A stretch of 13,909 nt of DNA, taken from positions 1-13,909 of the forward strand of contig CABUHP010000023.1 in assembly GCA_902491415.1 (NCBI GenBank). The letters run 5' to 3'. Made by a program: the position numbers and the translations under genes. Within the stretch, counting starts at the first letter, position 1; each line of letters opens with the position of its first letter. The DNA comes from an uncultured Collinsella sp. (GTDB taxonomy: Bacteria; Actinomycetota; Coriobacteriia; Coriobacteriales; Coriobacteriaceae). This document shows, piece by piece, positions 6,543 through 13,768 of this stretch. Under the pieces are notes generated by a model. It ran no database searches and had not been told where the DNA came from. It saw only the letters and a list, made by a program, of their open reading frames with translations.

Positions 6543-9320
6543 ATGATTCTCAACGGACCGGGGATTAGCTATACCGAGCCCGATATCGGCGCGGAGTTCG
6601 TGCCACCGATACCGGAGCATCCGCGCGAGGCCATCGTCAAACTGTGCGAGCACTGCACCAACCGTCTGCTGCATCGCGATGAGCTGCTGGGCTACGAGTA
6701 CTGGTCGTTTGCCGAGGCCGCAACCGACGAGCAGGCCGAAGTGCTCTGCAAGATGAAGATGCGCCGTCCCTATACGCTGCCCGAGATGGTCAAGCTCACC
6801 GGCATGCCCGAAGCCGATATCGAGAAGATGCTCGACGACATGAGCTACACGGGTCTGCTCGAGTACAACTGGGAAAACCCCGAGCGCGCCAAGCAGTGGG
6901 TGCTGCCCATGCTGGTGCCGGGTTCCGCCGAGTTCCTCAACATGCGCGTGAGCCAGCTCGAGGAGCACCCGGTCTATGCCAAGTTCTTTGAGCAGGCGTC
7001 CAAGGGACCGCTGTCCAAGGCCACGCCGATGGTGCCGCCCGGAGGCGCCGGTATCGGCATGCATGTCATTCCGGTCGAGAAGGCTATCGACGCCGCGAGC
7101 ACCTCGGTACCGATTGAGCATATCGAGCATTGGCTCGACAAATACGATGGCAAATATGCCGCTAGCACCTGCAGCTGCCGCGCGAGCCGTCGCGTGATGG
7201 GTGAGGGCTGCGCCGACGACCCGGCCGATTGGTGCATCGCCGTGGGCGATATGGCCGACTACGTGGTTGAGACCGATCGTGGCCATTACGTGACCCGCGA
7301 CGAGGTTTACGACATCCTGCGCCAGGCCGAGGACAACGGCTTTGTGCACCAGATCACCAATATCGACGGCGAGAACAAGATCTTCGCTATCTGCAACTGC
7401 AACGTCAACGTGTGTTATGCCCTGCGCACCTCTCAGCTGTTCAACACGCCCAACCTGTCGCGCTCGGCCTATGTCGCCAAGGTCGAGAAGGACAAGTGCG
7501 TTGCCTGCGGTCGCTGCGTTGAGGTGTGCCCGGCCGGCGCCGCCAAGCTCGGCCAGAAGCTCTGCAGCAAAAAGGCCGGCGGACAGGTGCCCGAGTATCC
7601 GCGCCAGGAGCTGCCCGACGCCACCAAATGGGATCACACCAAGTGGTCGCCCAACTACCGCAACGACAACCGTATCGAGACGCATGAGTCCGGCACCGCT
7701 CCCTGCAAGACGGCCTGCCCCGCGCACGTTGCCGTTCAGGGCTATTTGAAGCTCGCGGCTCAGGGTCGCTATGACGAGGCCCTAGCACTCATTAAGCGCG
7801 AGAACCCGCTGCCCGCTATCTGCGGCCGTGTGTGCAACCGCCGCTGTGAGGATGCCTGCACCCGCGGCCGTGTGGACGCCGCCGTGGCCATCGACGAGGT
7901 CAAGAAGTTTATCGCCCAGCGCGATCTGGATGCCGCGACCCGCTATGTCCCACCTGTGGTGACGCCGACGCGCGCTGGCGGCTTCGATCAGAAGATTGCC
8001 ATTATCGGTGCCGGTCCGGCCGGCCTGTCCTGTGCCTTCTATCTGGCCGAGAAGGGCTACAAGCCCGTCGTATTCGAGAAGAACGAGCACCCGGGCGGCA
8101 TGCTCACCTACGGTATTCCCAGCTTTAAGCTGCAGAAGGATGTTATCGAGGCCGAGGTCGAGGTCATTCGCCTGATGGGTGCCGAGTTCCGCTATGGCGT
8201 GGAAGTCGGTCGAGACGTGACGCTCGACGAGCTGCGCGCGCAGGGCTTTAAGGCCTTCTACGTTGCCGTTGGCTGCCAGGGCGGCCGCCTCGCCGGTATT
8301 CCGGGTGAGGATGCCGAGGACGTGGCCGTGGCCGTCGACTTTTTGCGCGAGGTCAACAGTGGCAAGATCGACGCGCTGCCCGGCCGCACCATTGTGGTGG
8401 GCGGCGGCAACGTGGCCATCGACGTTGCCCGCAACGCCTGCCGTCTGGGCTCTGAGCATGTTGAGATGTTCTGCCTGGAGAGCGAGGCCCAGATGCCCGC
8501 CAGCGAGGAGGAGCGTCGCGAGGCCGTTGAGGACGGCGCTCACATCAGCTGTGGCTGGGGCCCCAAGGAGATTCACTTGGACGAGGCCGGTCGTGTGTGC
8601 GGTATCACCTTCAAGCGCTGCACGCGTGTCTTTGACGACGAAGGCCGTTTTGCGCCCGAGTACGACGAGAACGATCTGCGCCGCGTCGATGCCGATCGTG
8701 TCGTCATGTCGATCGGGCAGTCCATTGTGTGGGGCGACCTGCTGGCTGGCTCCAAGGTGGAGCTCGGCCGCGGCCAGGGTGCCCTTGCCGATCCCCAGAC
8801 CTATCAGACCGCCGAGTCCGACATCTTTGTGGGCGGCGACGTCTACACCGGCCCCAGCTTTGCCATCGACGCTATCGCCGCCGGCCACGAGGCCGCGGTG
8901 TCCATCCATCGCTTTGTGCAGCCGGGCTCCACGCTCACCATCGGCCGCAATCAGCGCCGCTACACCGCGCTCGACCGCGACGACGTTGTGCTCGAGAGCT
9001 ACGACAACGCGAGCCGCGAGGTTGCGCATGTGGACCGCGAACGCGAGAAGGCTGCGCCGTTTAGCGAGTATGTTGAGACCTTTACCGAGGAGCAGGTGCG
9101 CGCCGAGACCGCCCGTTGCCTGGGCTGCGGCGCCTCGATCGTCGACCCCAACAAGTGCATCGGCTGCGGCCTGTGCACCACCAAGTGCGCGTTCGACGCC
9201 ATCCATCTGGATCGCGACCGCCCCGAGTGCTCAACGATGGTCAAATACGAGCAAAAGCTCCCAAGCCTTGGCAAGTATGCTCTAAAGCGTGCCATCAAGA
9301 TTAAATTTGGTCGTAAATAG
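6543..9320 (+). CDS. Multi-cluster Fe-S flavoprotein with GltD-like NAD(P)H oxidoreductase core (925 aa)
   Basis: The domain order is clear. Residues 1-310 are an N-terminal region with C35xxC38, a winged-helix-like 'TLPEMVKLTGMPEADIEKMLDDM', C210-S-C212 and C284-N-C286-x3-C290. A ferredoxin cluster follows (C319, C322, C325, C329). Next is a GltD-type Fe-S segment (C388-x3-C392; C427, C431, C435, C439), then an FAD-binding GAGPAG (489-494) with 'HPGGMLTYGIP', an NAD(P)-binding GGGN (620-623), and the FAD-closing 'GDVYTGPSFAIDAIAAGHEAA'. C859/C862 and a C-terminal ferredoxin motif (C872, C875, C878, C882) finish it. It should move electrons between NAD(P)H, FAD and several Fe-S clusters. No gltB is adjacent, so it is probably not glutamate synthase. 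The start at ATG 6543 has AAGGGA 6 bases upstream; the frame extends to 6171 but would overlap tetR. It is divergent from tetR, so probably under its control. Substrate unknown. Confidence 0.9.
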   Translation: MILNGPGISYTEPDIGAEFVPPIPEHPREAIVKLCEHCTNRLLHRDELLGYEYWSFAEAATDEQAEVLCKMKMRRPYTLPEMVKLTGMPEADIEKMLDDMSYTGLLEYNWENPERAKQWVLPMLVPGSAEFLNMRVSQLEEHPVYAKFFEQASKGPLSKATPMVPPGGAGIGMHVIPVEKAIDAASTSVPIEHIEHWLDKYDGKYAASTCSCRASRRVMGEGCADDPADWCIAVGDMADYVVETDRGHYVTRDEVYDILRQAEDNGFVHQITNIDGENKIFAICNCNVNVCYALRTSQLFNTPNLSRSAYVAKVEKDKCVACGRCVEVCPAGAAKLGQKLCSKKAGGQVPEYPRQELPDATKWDHTKWSPNYRNDNRIETHESGTAPCKTACPAHVAVQGYLKLAAQGRYDEALALIKRENPLPAICGRVCNRRCEDACTRGRVDAAVAIDEVKKFIAQRDLDAATRYVPPVVTPTRAGGFDQKIAIIGAGPAGLSCAFYLAEKGYKPVVFEKNEHPGGMLTYGIPSFKLQKDVIEAEVEVIRLMGAEFRYGVEVGRDVTLDELRAQGFKAFYVAVGCQGGRLAGIPGEDAEDVAVAVDFLREVNSGKIDALPGRTIVVGGGNVAIDVARNACRLGSEHVEMFCLESEAQMPASEEERREAVEDGAHISCGWGPKEIHLDEAGRVCGITFKRCTRVFDDEGRFAPEYDENDLRRVDADRVVMSIGQSIVWGDLLAGSKVELGRGQGALADPQTYQTAESDIFVGGDVYTGPSFAIDAIAAGHEAAVSIHRFVQPGSTLTIGRNQRRYTALDRDDVVLESYDNASREVAHVDREREKAAPFSEYVETFTEEQVRAETARCLGCGASIVDPNKCIGCGLCTTKCAFDAIHLDRDRPECSTMVKYEQKLPSLGKYALKRAIKIKFGRK

Positions 9321-9335
9321 GTAGCCATGGCGGGT

Positions 9336-9371
9336 AAGGGGACGGCGCAGACTAGATCTCGTCGTCCCCTT
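9336..9371 (+). terminator. Hairpin between flavoprotein and hypA, possible weak terminator
   Basis: AAGGGGACG (9336-9344) pairs perfectly with CGTCCCCTT (9363-9371). The downstream sequence (GCTTTGAGTTTGC) is only mildly T-rich, so termination would be partial. It may lower hypA expression relative to the upstream gene. Confidence 0.5.
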
Positions 9372-9403
9372 GCTTTGAGTTTGCATCGAATCAACCTCTG
9401 CAG

Positions 9404-9409
9404 AAAGGG
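9404..9409 (+). promoter_or_regulatory. Ribosome binding site fixing the TTG start of hypA
   Basis: AAAGGG ends 7 bases before TTG 9417. No ATG lies at a sensible distance in frame. Starting here yields the required N-terminus Met-His-Glu-Leu. Confidence 0.75.
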
Positions 9410-9416
9410 TTTCGCC

Positions 9417-9845
9417 TTGCATGAATTGGGAATCGTCTATCACATCATTCGCGATGTCGAGAACGTGGCGCGCGCCAATGGCGTGCGTCGCGTTTCGAGC
9501 GTCACGCTGCTGCTGGGCGAGGTCTCGGGCGTCGTTCCCGACTTGCTACTCGACGCTTGGCGCTGGGCGGCAGATAAAAAGCCCATCACCGAGGGTGCAG
9601 AGCTTATCGTGGAGCCCGTTGAGGCCGTGACACATTGCGAGGCGTGTGGCTGCGACTACGCGACGGTCGAGCACGGCAAGGCCTGTCCCCATTGCGGTAG
9701 CGGCGAGACCTATTTGCTGCAGGGCCAAGAGGTAATGATCAAACAGATCGAGACCCCCGAAGAGGATCCGGCAGGCGCTGCCCCCGACGGCCCTTCCGAC
9801 GCGCCCGATGCCGTCGACGCCGCCAACCCACTCCACATCGCCTAA
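9417..9845 (+). CDS. hypA: Hydrogenase maturation nickel-insertion protein HypA/HybF
   Basis: The 142-residue product begins MHELG when read from TTG 9417. His2 is the conserved nickel ligand of HypA, and the C74xxC77 / C90xxC93 pair is the structural zinc site, so both hallmark sites are intact. HypA delivers Ni2+, with HypB, to the large subunit of [NiFe]-hydrogenases, and to urease in some species. The TTG start is supported by AAAGGG 7 bases upstream and by the need for His2; the open frame extends to 9327 but would bury this motif. Family members are usually about 115 residues. Here a 30-residue Pro/Ala/Asp-rich tail follows 'VMIKQIE' and is probably disordered. No other hyp gene or hydrogenase is in the window. 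It is 96 bases downstream of the flavoprotein on the same strand and may be partly co-transcribed. Confidence 0.88.
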   Translation: MHELGIVYHIIRDVENVARANGVRRVSSVTLLLGEVSGVVPDLLLDAWRWAADKKPITEGAELIVEPVEAVTHCEACGCDYATVEHGKACPHCGSGETYLLQGQEVMIKQIETPEEDPAGAAPDGPSDAPDAVDAANPLHIA

Positions 9846-10182
9846 CATCCAATGACTACATGGGCTAGAGTTCCAAACATATTTGCTTCGGTTAGTCAAG
9901 TCATGTCTGTTTAAACAAAATGGTGGCACGCAGACGCATTGGGATCCACCTAAAAGCGGTCTTAACGAACAGTGCACCTTTATATGTCTTTGAAAGCAAT
10001 CAGCAAATCACGTTTTAGCAGGCAATAAGCTGTAAACCGGCAACGTAATCAATTTGTAACAAACTTAGACGTTTAAACAAATAATCCAACCTTTTGCGAA
10101 TTTAGCTATAATTCCACAATCCAAACAGGTATACTCCTTTCATGTCGTGTAGGAAATACGTAGACAAAAAGGAGGTTATGTG
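9846..10182 (+). promoter_or_regulatory. AT-rich leader and promoter region of the mannose-family PTS operon
   Basis: This gap of over 300 bases has no convincing gene. It holds TATAAT at 10107-10112 (a likely -10, 70 bases before the start codon) and a second -10-like TATACT at 10130-10135. Two copies of the 11-mer GTTTAAACAAA, each containing the palindrome GTTTAAAC, start at 9909 and 10071. A small palindrome TTTGT-A-ACAAA lies at 10053-10063. No -35 is recognisable 16-18 bases before TATAAT, which hints at activator dependence. GGAGG (10171-10175) is the ribosome site of the first PTS gene. No clear terminator for hypA is visible. Confidence 0.55.
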
Positions 10183-11172
10183 ATGGTAAGTATTGTTCTT
10201 GCTAGCCACGGGGACTTGGCAGCTGGAATCAAGCAGACGGGCTCGATGGTCTTTGGCGATCAGCCGTCTGTAGCCGTGGTCTCGCTCGAGCCGAGCATGG
10301 GCCCCGACGACTTCCGTGCCAAGGTCGAGGAAGCAATCGCTTCCTTCGAGGACCAGGAGCAGGTGCTCTTCCTCGTTGATCTGTGGGGCGGCACGCCGTT
10401 CAACCAGATCAGCGGGCTCATCGAGGGCCACGATTCCTGGGCTATTGTCACCGGTGTCAACCTGCCTATGCTCATCGAGGCATATTCGCAGCGCTTTGAC
10501 GCAAAGAACACTGCACATGCGATCGCAAAACATCTCGTGACTGAGGCTAAGGCTGGCGTGCGCGTCAAGCCCGAGTCTCTGGAGCCCGAGGAGAAGAAGC
10601 CGGCTGCGGCCGCTGCTGCTCCTGCAGGCGCCATCCCTCCGGGAACGGTCATCGGCGACGGGCACATCAAGATTGCCCACGTCCGTATCGACACCCGTCT
10701 GCTGCATGGTCAGGTGGCCACCACGTGGACCAAGCAGATCAACCCCAACCGCATCATCGTGGTTTCCGACGGCGTTGCTCACGACGAGCTCCGCAAGACC
10801 ATGATCGAGCAGGCTGCCCCTCCGGGAGTCCATGCCAACGTCGTGCCCATCAAGAAGATGGCCGAGGTCGTCAAGGACACGCGCTTTGGTGACACCAAGG
10901 CCATGCTGCTCTTTGAGAACCCGCAGGATCTGCTCAAGGCCATCGAGGCCGGCGTCGACATCAAGGAAGTCAACATCGGTTCCATGGCTCACTCCAAGGG
11001 CAAGGTCGTCGTCACCAACGCCGTCGCTATGGGCGATGACGACGTCAAGACTCTCGAGGCCCTCAAGGCCAAGGGCGTCAAGTTCGAGGTCCGCAAGGTT
11101 CCTTCGGATTCCTCCGAGGATCTCGACGCCATGTTGAAGAAAGCTAAGGCCGAACTGGCCGCTCAAGCATAG
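10183..11172 (+). CDS. manX: Mannose-family PTS EIIAB fusion protein
   Basis: The 329-residue protein fuses two phosphotransfer domains. EIIA is residues 1 to about 135, with the phosphorylated His9 in 'ASHGDLA' and the conserved 'FLVDLWGGTPFN'. An Ala/Pro/Lys-rich hinge covers about 138-158. EIIB is about 163-329, with H175 in 'RIDTRLLHGQV'. Phosphate passes from HPr to His9, then H175, then the incoming sugar. Gene order AB-C-D is typical of mannose/fructose/sorbose-type permeases, which carry mannose, glucose, GlcNAc or other hexoses; the exact substrate cannot be read from the sequence. The start ATG 10183 has GGAGG 7 bases upstream; a GTG directly before it at 10180 is a possible but worse start. 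It is the first gene of the operon, with 18 bases to the EIIC gene. Confidence 0.92.
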   Translation: MVSIVLASHGDLAAGIKQTGSMVFGDQPSVAVVSLEPSMGPDDFRAKVEEAIASFEDQEQVLFLVDLWGGTPFNQISGLIEGHDSWAIVTGVNLPMLIEAYSQRFDAKNTAHAIAKHLVTEAKAGVRVKPESLEPEEKKPAAAAAAPAGAIPPGTVIGDGHIKIAHVRIDTRLLHGQVATTWTKQINPNRIIVVSDGVAHDELRKTMIEQAAPPGVHANVVPIKKMAEVVKDTRFGDTKAMLLFENPQDLLKAIEAGVDIKEVNIGSMAHSKGKVVVTNAVAMGDDDVKTLEALKAKGVKFEVRKVPSDSSEDLDAMLKKAKAELAAQA

Positions 11173-11190
11173 TAAAGGAGGGTCCGATAC

Positions 11191-12009
11191 ATGTCTGCAA
11201 TCACTATTCTGCTTGTTGCGATTGTCGCGTTGCTTGCCGGTATGGAAGGCATTCTGGATGAGTTCCAGTTCCATCAGCCGCTCGTGGCATGCACGCTTAT
11301 CGGTCTCGTAACCGGTCACCTTCAGGAGGGCATCCTCCTGGGCGGTTCGCTCCAGATGATGGCCCTTGGCTGGGCTAACGTCGGCGCCGCCGTCGCGCCT
11401 GACGCCGCTCTGGCCTCGGTCGCTTCTTCGATCATCATGGTGCTCGCCCTCAACGGTGGCGCCACCGATTCGGCCAAGGCCGTTACCACCGCTATCGCCG
11501 TCGCCGTCCCGCTGTCGGTCGCTGGTCTGTTCCTGACCATGATCTGCCGTACCATTGCTACCGCTATCGCTCACGCCATGGACGGTTGCGCCGAGAAGGG
11601 CGACTTCTCCGGCATCGAGCGCTGGCAGTATGCTGCCATCCTCATGCAGGGCCTTCGTATCGCCATCCCGGCAGTGCTTCTGTGCGTCATCCCGGCCGAG
11701 GCCGTTACCAACGCGCTTAACGCTATGCCCGACTGGCTGTCCGGCGGCATGGCTGTCGGCGGCGGCATGGTCGCTTCCGTCGGTTACGCCATGGTCATCA
11801 ACATGATGGCCACCAAGGAGACCTGGCCGTTCTTCGTCCTCGGCTTTGTCCTTGCTGCCATCCCTCAGCTCACGCTGATCGCCCTTGGTCTCATCGGCAT
11901 CTCCCTTGCCCTCATCTACCTTGGCCTTAAGGATCTGGCCAAGCAGGGTGGCGGCATGGGCGGTGGCTCCGGCGACCCGCTCGGCGACATTCTGAACGAT
12001 TACGAGTAG
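11191..12009 (+). CDS. manY: Mannose-family PTS EIIC membrane subunit
   Basis: The 272-residue protein is almost entirely hydrophobic. Its start, 'MSAITILLVAIVALLAGMEGILDEFQFHQPLVACTLIGL' (shown here only as a landmark), carries the conserved family pattern 'HQPLVA' and 'GLVTGH', then 'GGSLQMMALGWANVGAA'. About seven to eight membrane segments are apparent, and the tail is Gly-rich. With EIID it forms the sugar-conducting channel. AAAGGAGGG precedes the ATG by 9 bases. It is in a tight operon: 18 bases after EIIAB, and 16 bases from its stop to the EIID start. Confidence 0.92.
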   Translation: MSAITILLVAIVALLAGMEGILDEFQFHQPLVACTLIGLVTGHLQEGILLGGSLQMMALGWANVGAAVAPDAALASVASSIIMVLALNGGATDSAKAVTTAIAVAVPLSVAGLFLTMICRTIATAIAHAMDGCAEKGDFSGIERWQYAAILMQGLRIAIPAVLLCVIPAEAVTNALNAMPDWLSGGMAVGGGMVASVGYAMVINMMATKETWPFFVLGFVLAAIPQLTLIALGLIGISLALIYLGLKDLAKQGGGMGGGSGDPLGDILNDYE

Positions 12010-12025
12010 GAGGGGAGTGATACAT

Positions 12026-12946
12026 ATGGCAGAGAACAAGATTCAGCTCACCAAGGCTGACCGCAAGAAGGTTTGCTTCCGTCATCAGTTCCTTCAGGGC
12101 TCGTGGAACTACGAGCGTATGCAGAACGGCGGCTGGTGCTTCGCAATGATCCCTGCGATCAAGAAGCTCTACACCAGCAAGGATGACCAGATTGCCGCTC
12201 TTAAGCGCCACCTGGAGTTCTATAACACCCACCCCTATGTTTCCGCCCCCGTCATTGGCGTTACCCTCGCCCTCGAGGAGGAGCGCGCCAACGGTGCTCC
12301 GATCGATGATGTCGCCATCCAGGGCGTCAAGGTCGGTATGATGGGCCCGCTCGCCGGCGTCGGTGACCCCGTCTTCTGGTTCACCCTTCGCCCGATTCTG
12401 GGCGCTCTGGGCGCTTCCCTGGCCATGTCCGGCAGCATCGTCGGTCCGCTGCTGTTCTTCTTCGCGTGGAACATCATCCGTTACGCTTTCCTGTGGTACA
12501 CGCAGGAGTTTGGCTACAAGGTCGGCTCCTCCATCGCCAAGGACCTCTCCGGTGGTCTGATGGGCAAGGTCACCGAGGGCGCTTCCATCCTGGGTATGTT
12601 CATCATCGGCGCCCTGGTCGAGCGCTGGGTGTCCATTTCCTTCACCCCGATCGTCTCCACGGTCAAGCAGTCTGCTGGCGCCTTTATCGACTGGGCTAGC
12701 CTGCCCTCCGGTTCCGAGGGTATCAAGGAAGCGCTGACGATGTACAACTCCGTCGGTGCTACCGCCCTTGATCAGATGAAGGTCACCACGCTTCAGGCCA
12801 ACCTCGATCAGCTCATCCCCGGCCTTGCCGCCGTGTGCCTGACCCTGCTGGTCTGCAAGCTCCTCAAGAAGAAGGTTAGCCCGATCGTCATCATCCTGGC
12901 TCTCTTCGCCGTCGGCATCATCGGTCGCTTCTGCGGCTTCATGTAA
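12026..12946 (+). CDS. manZ: Mannose-family PTS EIID membrane subunit
   Basis: The 306-residue protein has the EIID N-terminal pattern 'FLQGSWNYERMQNGGWCFAMIPAIKKLY', the middle 'FYNTHPYVSAPVIGVTLALEE' and the conserved 'GVKVGMMGPLAGVGDPVFW', followed by membrane segments up to the last residues. Length matches the family. It completes the channel with EIIC. The chosen start is ATG 12026, about 9 bases after GGAGGGG; an in-frame GTG at 12017 lies inside the ribosome site and is unlikely. The PTS transcript probably ends at the hairpin 13003-13047. No EI or HPr gene is present, so these are supplied from elsewhere. Confidence 0.92.
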   Translation: MAENKIQLTKADRKKVCFRHQFLQGSWNYERMQNGGWCFAMIPAIKKLYTSKDDQIAALKRHLEFYNTHPYVSAPVIGVTLALEEERANGAPIDDVAIQGVKVGMMGPLAGVGDPVFWFTLRPILGALGASLAMSGSIVGPLLFFFAWNIIRYAFLWYTQEFGYKVGSSIAKDLSGGLMGKVTEGASILGMFIIGALVERWVSISFTPIVSTVKQSAGAFIDWASLPSGSEGIKEALTMYNSVGATALDQMKVTTLQANLDQLIPGLAAVCLTLLVCKLLKKKVSPIVIILALFAVGIIGRFCGFM

Positions 12947-12996
12947 GCACGCTTCGGCTTAAGACCGAGAGTTGCTAGGTAAGGGCTTTTGAGCCA

Positions 12997-13026
12997 TTGA
13001 AACGGACCGCACCCGGTGGGTACACT
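12997..13026 (+). promoter_or_regulatory. Possible manO promoter overlapping the terminator hairpin
   Basis: TTGAAA (12997-13002), 18-base spacer, TACACT (13021-13026). A transcript starting near 13033 would begin inside the right arm of the hairpin and so could not form it. TACACT also occurs 10 bases before the tRNA gene (13753-13758). This is a motif match only. Confidence 0.4.
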
Positions 13027-13047
13027 GGATGCGGTCCGATTGTTTTT
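13003..13047 (+). terminator. Rho-independent terminator after the PTS operon, upstream of manO
   Basis: CGGACCGCA (13003-13011) pairs perfectly with TGCGGTCCG (13030-13038), loop 18 bases, followed by ATTG and TTTTT (13043-13047). The ribosome site of manO starts only 3 bases later, so the hairpin can act as an attenuator between the transporter genes and manO. Confidence 0.75.
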
Positions 13048-13066
13048 ATTGGAGGGCGAGGCGCGT

Positions 13067-13465
13067 ATGGCGCAATCTCAGAACAGCACGGTCGATCTGG
13101 CAACGCCGGCAACCTGCCTGATGGGGCTTACCAGCCACGGTAACGTGATGGTGGGCAATAAGGCGTTTGAGTACTATAACGAGCGCAATCCCGAGGATTA
13201 TATTCAAATCCCGTGGGACGAGGTCGACTATATTGCCGCCGAGGTTTTGCGCGGCACCAAGAAGATTACGCGTTTTGCCATCTTCACCAAGGACAACGGT
13301 CACTTTACGTTTTCGACGCGCGACGACAAAGAGACGCTTCGCGCGGTCCGCAAGTACGTCGACGAGGATAAGCTCGTGCGTTCGCCCGACTTTATCGATG
13401 TGACGGCCAAGGGCGCCAAGAGCATCCCCTCCGTTATCAAAAACCTTTTCCACAAAGGCAACTAG
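13067..13465 (+). CDS. manO: DUF956 family protein ManO, mannose-PTS-associated
   Basis: The 132-residue protein carries the DUF956 pattern 'GNKAFEYYNERNPEDYIQIPWDEVDYI', then 'RFAIFTKDNGHFTFSTRDDKETLRAVRKYVD' and 'LVRSPDF' near the C-terminus. Family members sit next to mannose-type PTS genes in many Firmicutes and Actinobacteria and are thought to modulate them; the biochemical activity is unknown. There is no membrane span or signal peptide, and it is cytosolic. The start ATG 13067 follows GGAGG (13051-13055) by 11 bases; the frame stays open to a GTG at 13016 inside the hairpin, which is not credible. It is separated from EIID by 120 bases containing a terminator and a possible promoter, so it may be expressed partly apart from the transporter. 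Confidence 0.88.
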   Translation: MAQSQNSTVDLATPATCLMGLTSHGNVMVGNKAFEYYNERNPEDYIQIPWDEVDYIAAEVLRGTKKITRFAIFTKDNGHFTFSTRDDKETLRAVRKYVDEDKLVRSPDFIDVTAKGAKSIPSVIKNLFHKGN

Positions 13466-13488
13466 TCATTAAAGAGCGCCCCCCAAAG

Positions 13489-13688
13489 TGGGACGCAGTT
13501 TCCCATGGGGCTCGATTGGGAAAGTGCATCCCAGTTCGAGCGCCGATTCCGGGACGTAGTTTCCGGAACGGGGTCGTTTGGGAAACCGTGTCCCGTTTCG
13601 AGCCGAAATTCTGGGACACAGTTTCCAGCGAGGTCCCATTGGGAAAGTTTGACCCAGAATTTGCCTGGATAGTGGGACACTCTTTCCG
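13489..13688. repeat. Tandem array of 61-62 bp hairpin units (three complete, one half)
   Basis: Left arms beginning TGGGAC or CGGGAC start at 13489, 13550, 13612 and 13673, giving periods of 61, 62 and 61. Each full unit is a 16-base inverted repeat. Unit 1 arms are 13489-13504 and 13518-13533 (14 of 16 match); unit 2 arms 13550-13565 and 13580-13595; unit 3 arms 13612-13627 and 13641-13656. Unit 4 keeps only a left arm (13673-13688). The core is GGGACnnAGTTTCC...GGGAAAnnnnnnCCC, with variable loops and linkers. No long ORF is credible here. This fills most of the 300-base gap between manO and the tRNA gene. It is an intergenic repeat family of unknown role. Confidence 0.85.
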
Positions 13689-13752
13689 GAGGGCTGTTCC
13701 ACCGCAACTTCGAAGAGTGGCTATACGCTGTATTACAACGGCGTAAATCTGC

Positions 13753-13758
13753 TACACT
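13753..13758 (+). promoter_or_regulatory. Possible -10 element of the tRNA-Arg gene
   Basis: TACACT lies 10 bases before the tRNA 5' end, the expected place if transcription starts at or just before the mature end. No clear -35 is seen at 16-18 bases upstream. Confidence 0.4.
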
Positions 13759-13768
13759 AGTACAACAT

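Noticed and set aside
6450..9206. Two long minus-strand frames (about 425 and 474 residues)
   Set aside because: Both are antisense to the Fe-S flavoprotein, whose motifs are unambiguous; the products show no recognisable domain and no ribosome site.
9924..9944. TGGCACG resembling a sigma-54 -24 element upstream of the PTS operon
   Set aside because: No TTGCW-type -12 follows at the required spacing. Sigma-54 is not generally known in Actinobacteria, and no LevR-like activator is nearby.
10102..12039. 645-residue open frame on the minus strand
   Set aside because: It lies antisense to the clearly identified EIIAB and EIIC genes. Its product is low-complexity His/Asp/Gly/Leu-rich with no domain, as expected for a GC-rich antisense shadow.
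13489..13688. Possible CRISPR array
   Set aside because: The units are degenerate palindromes with only three and a half copies and no identical repeats alternating with unique spacers; no cas genes are near.
13462..13746. Short ORFs on both strands across the hairpin array
   Set aside because: They follow the repeat period, lack ribosome sites and show repeated W/P/F-rich segments typical of translated repeats.
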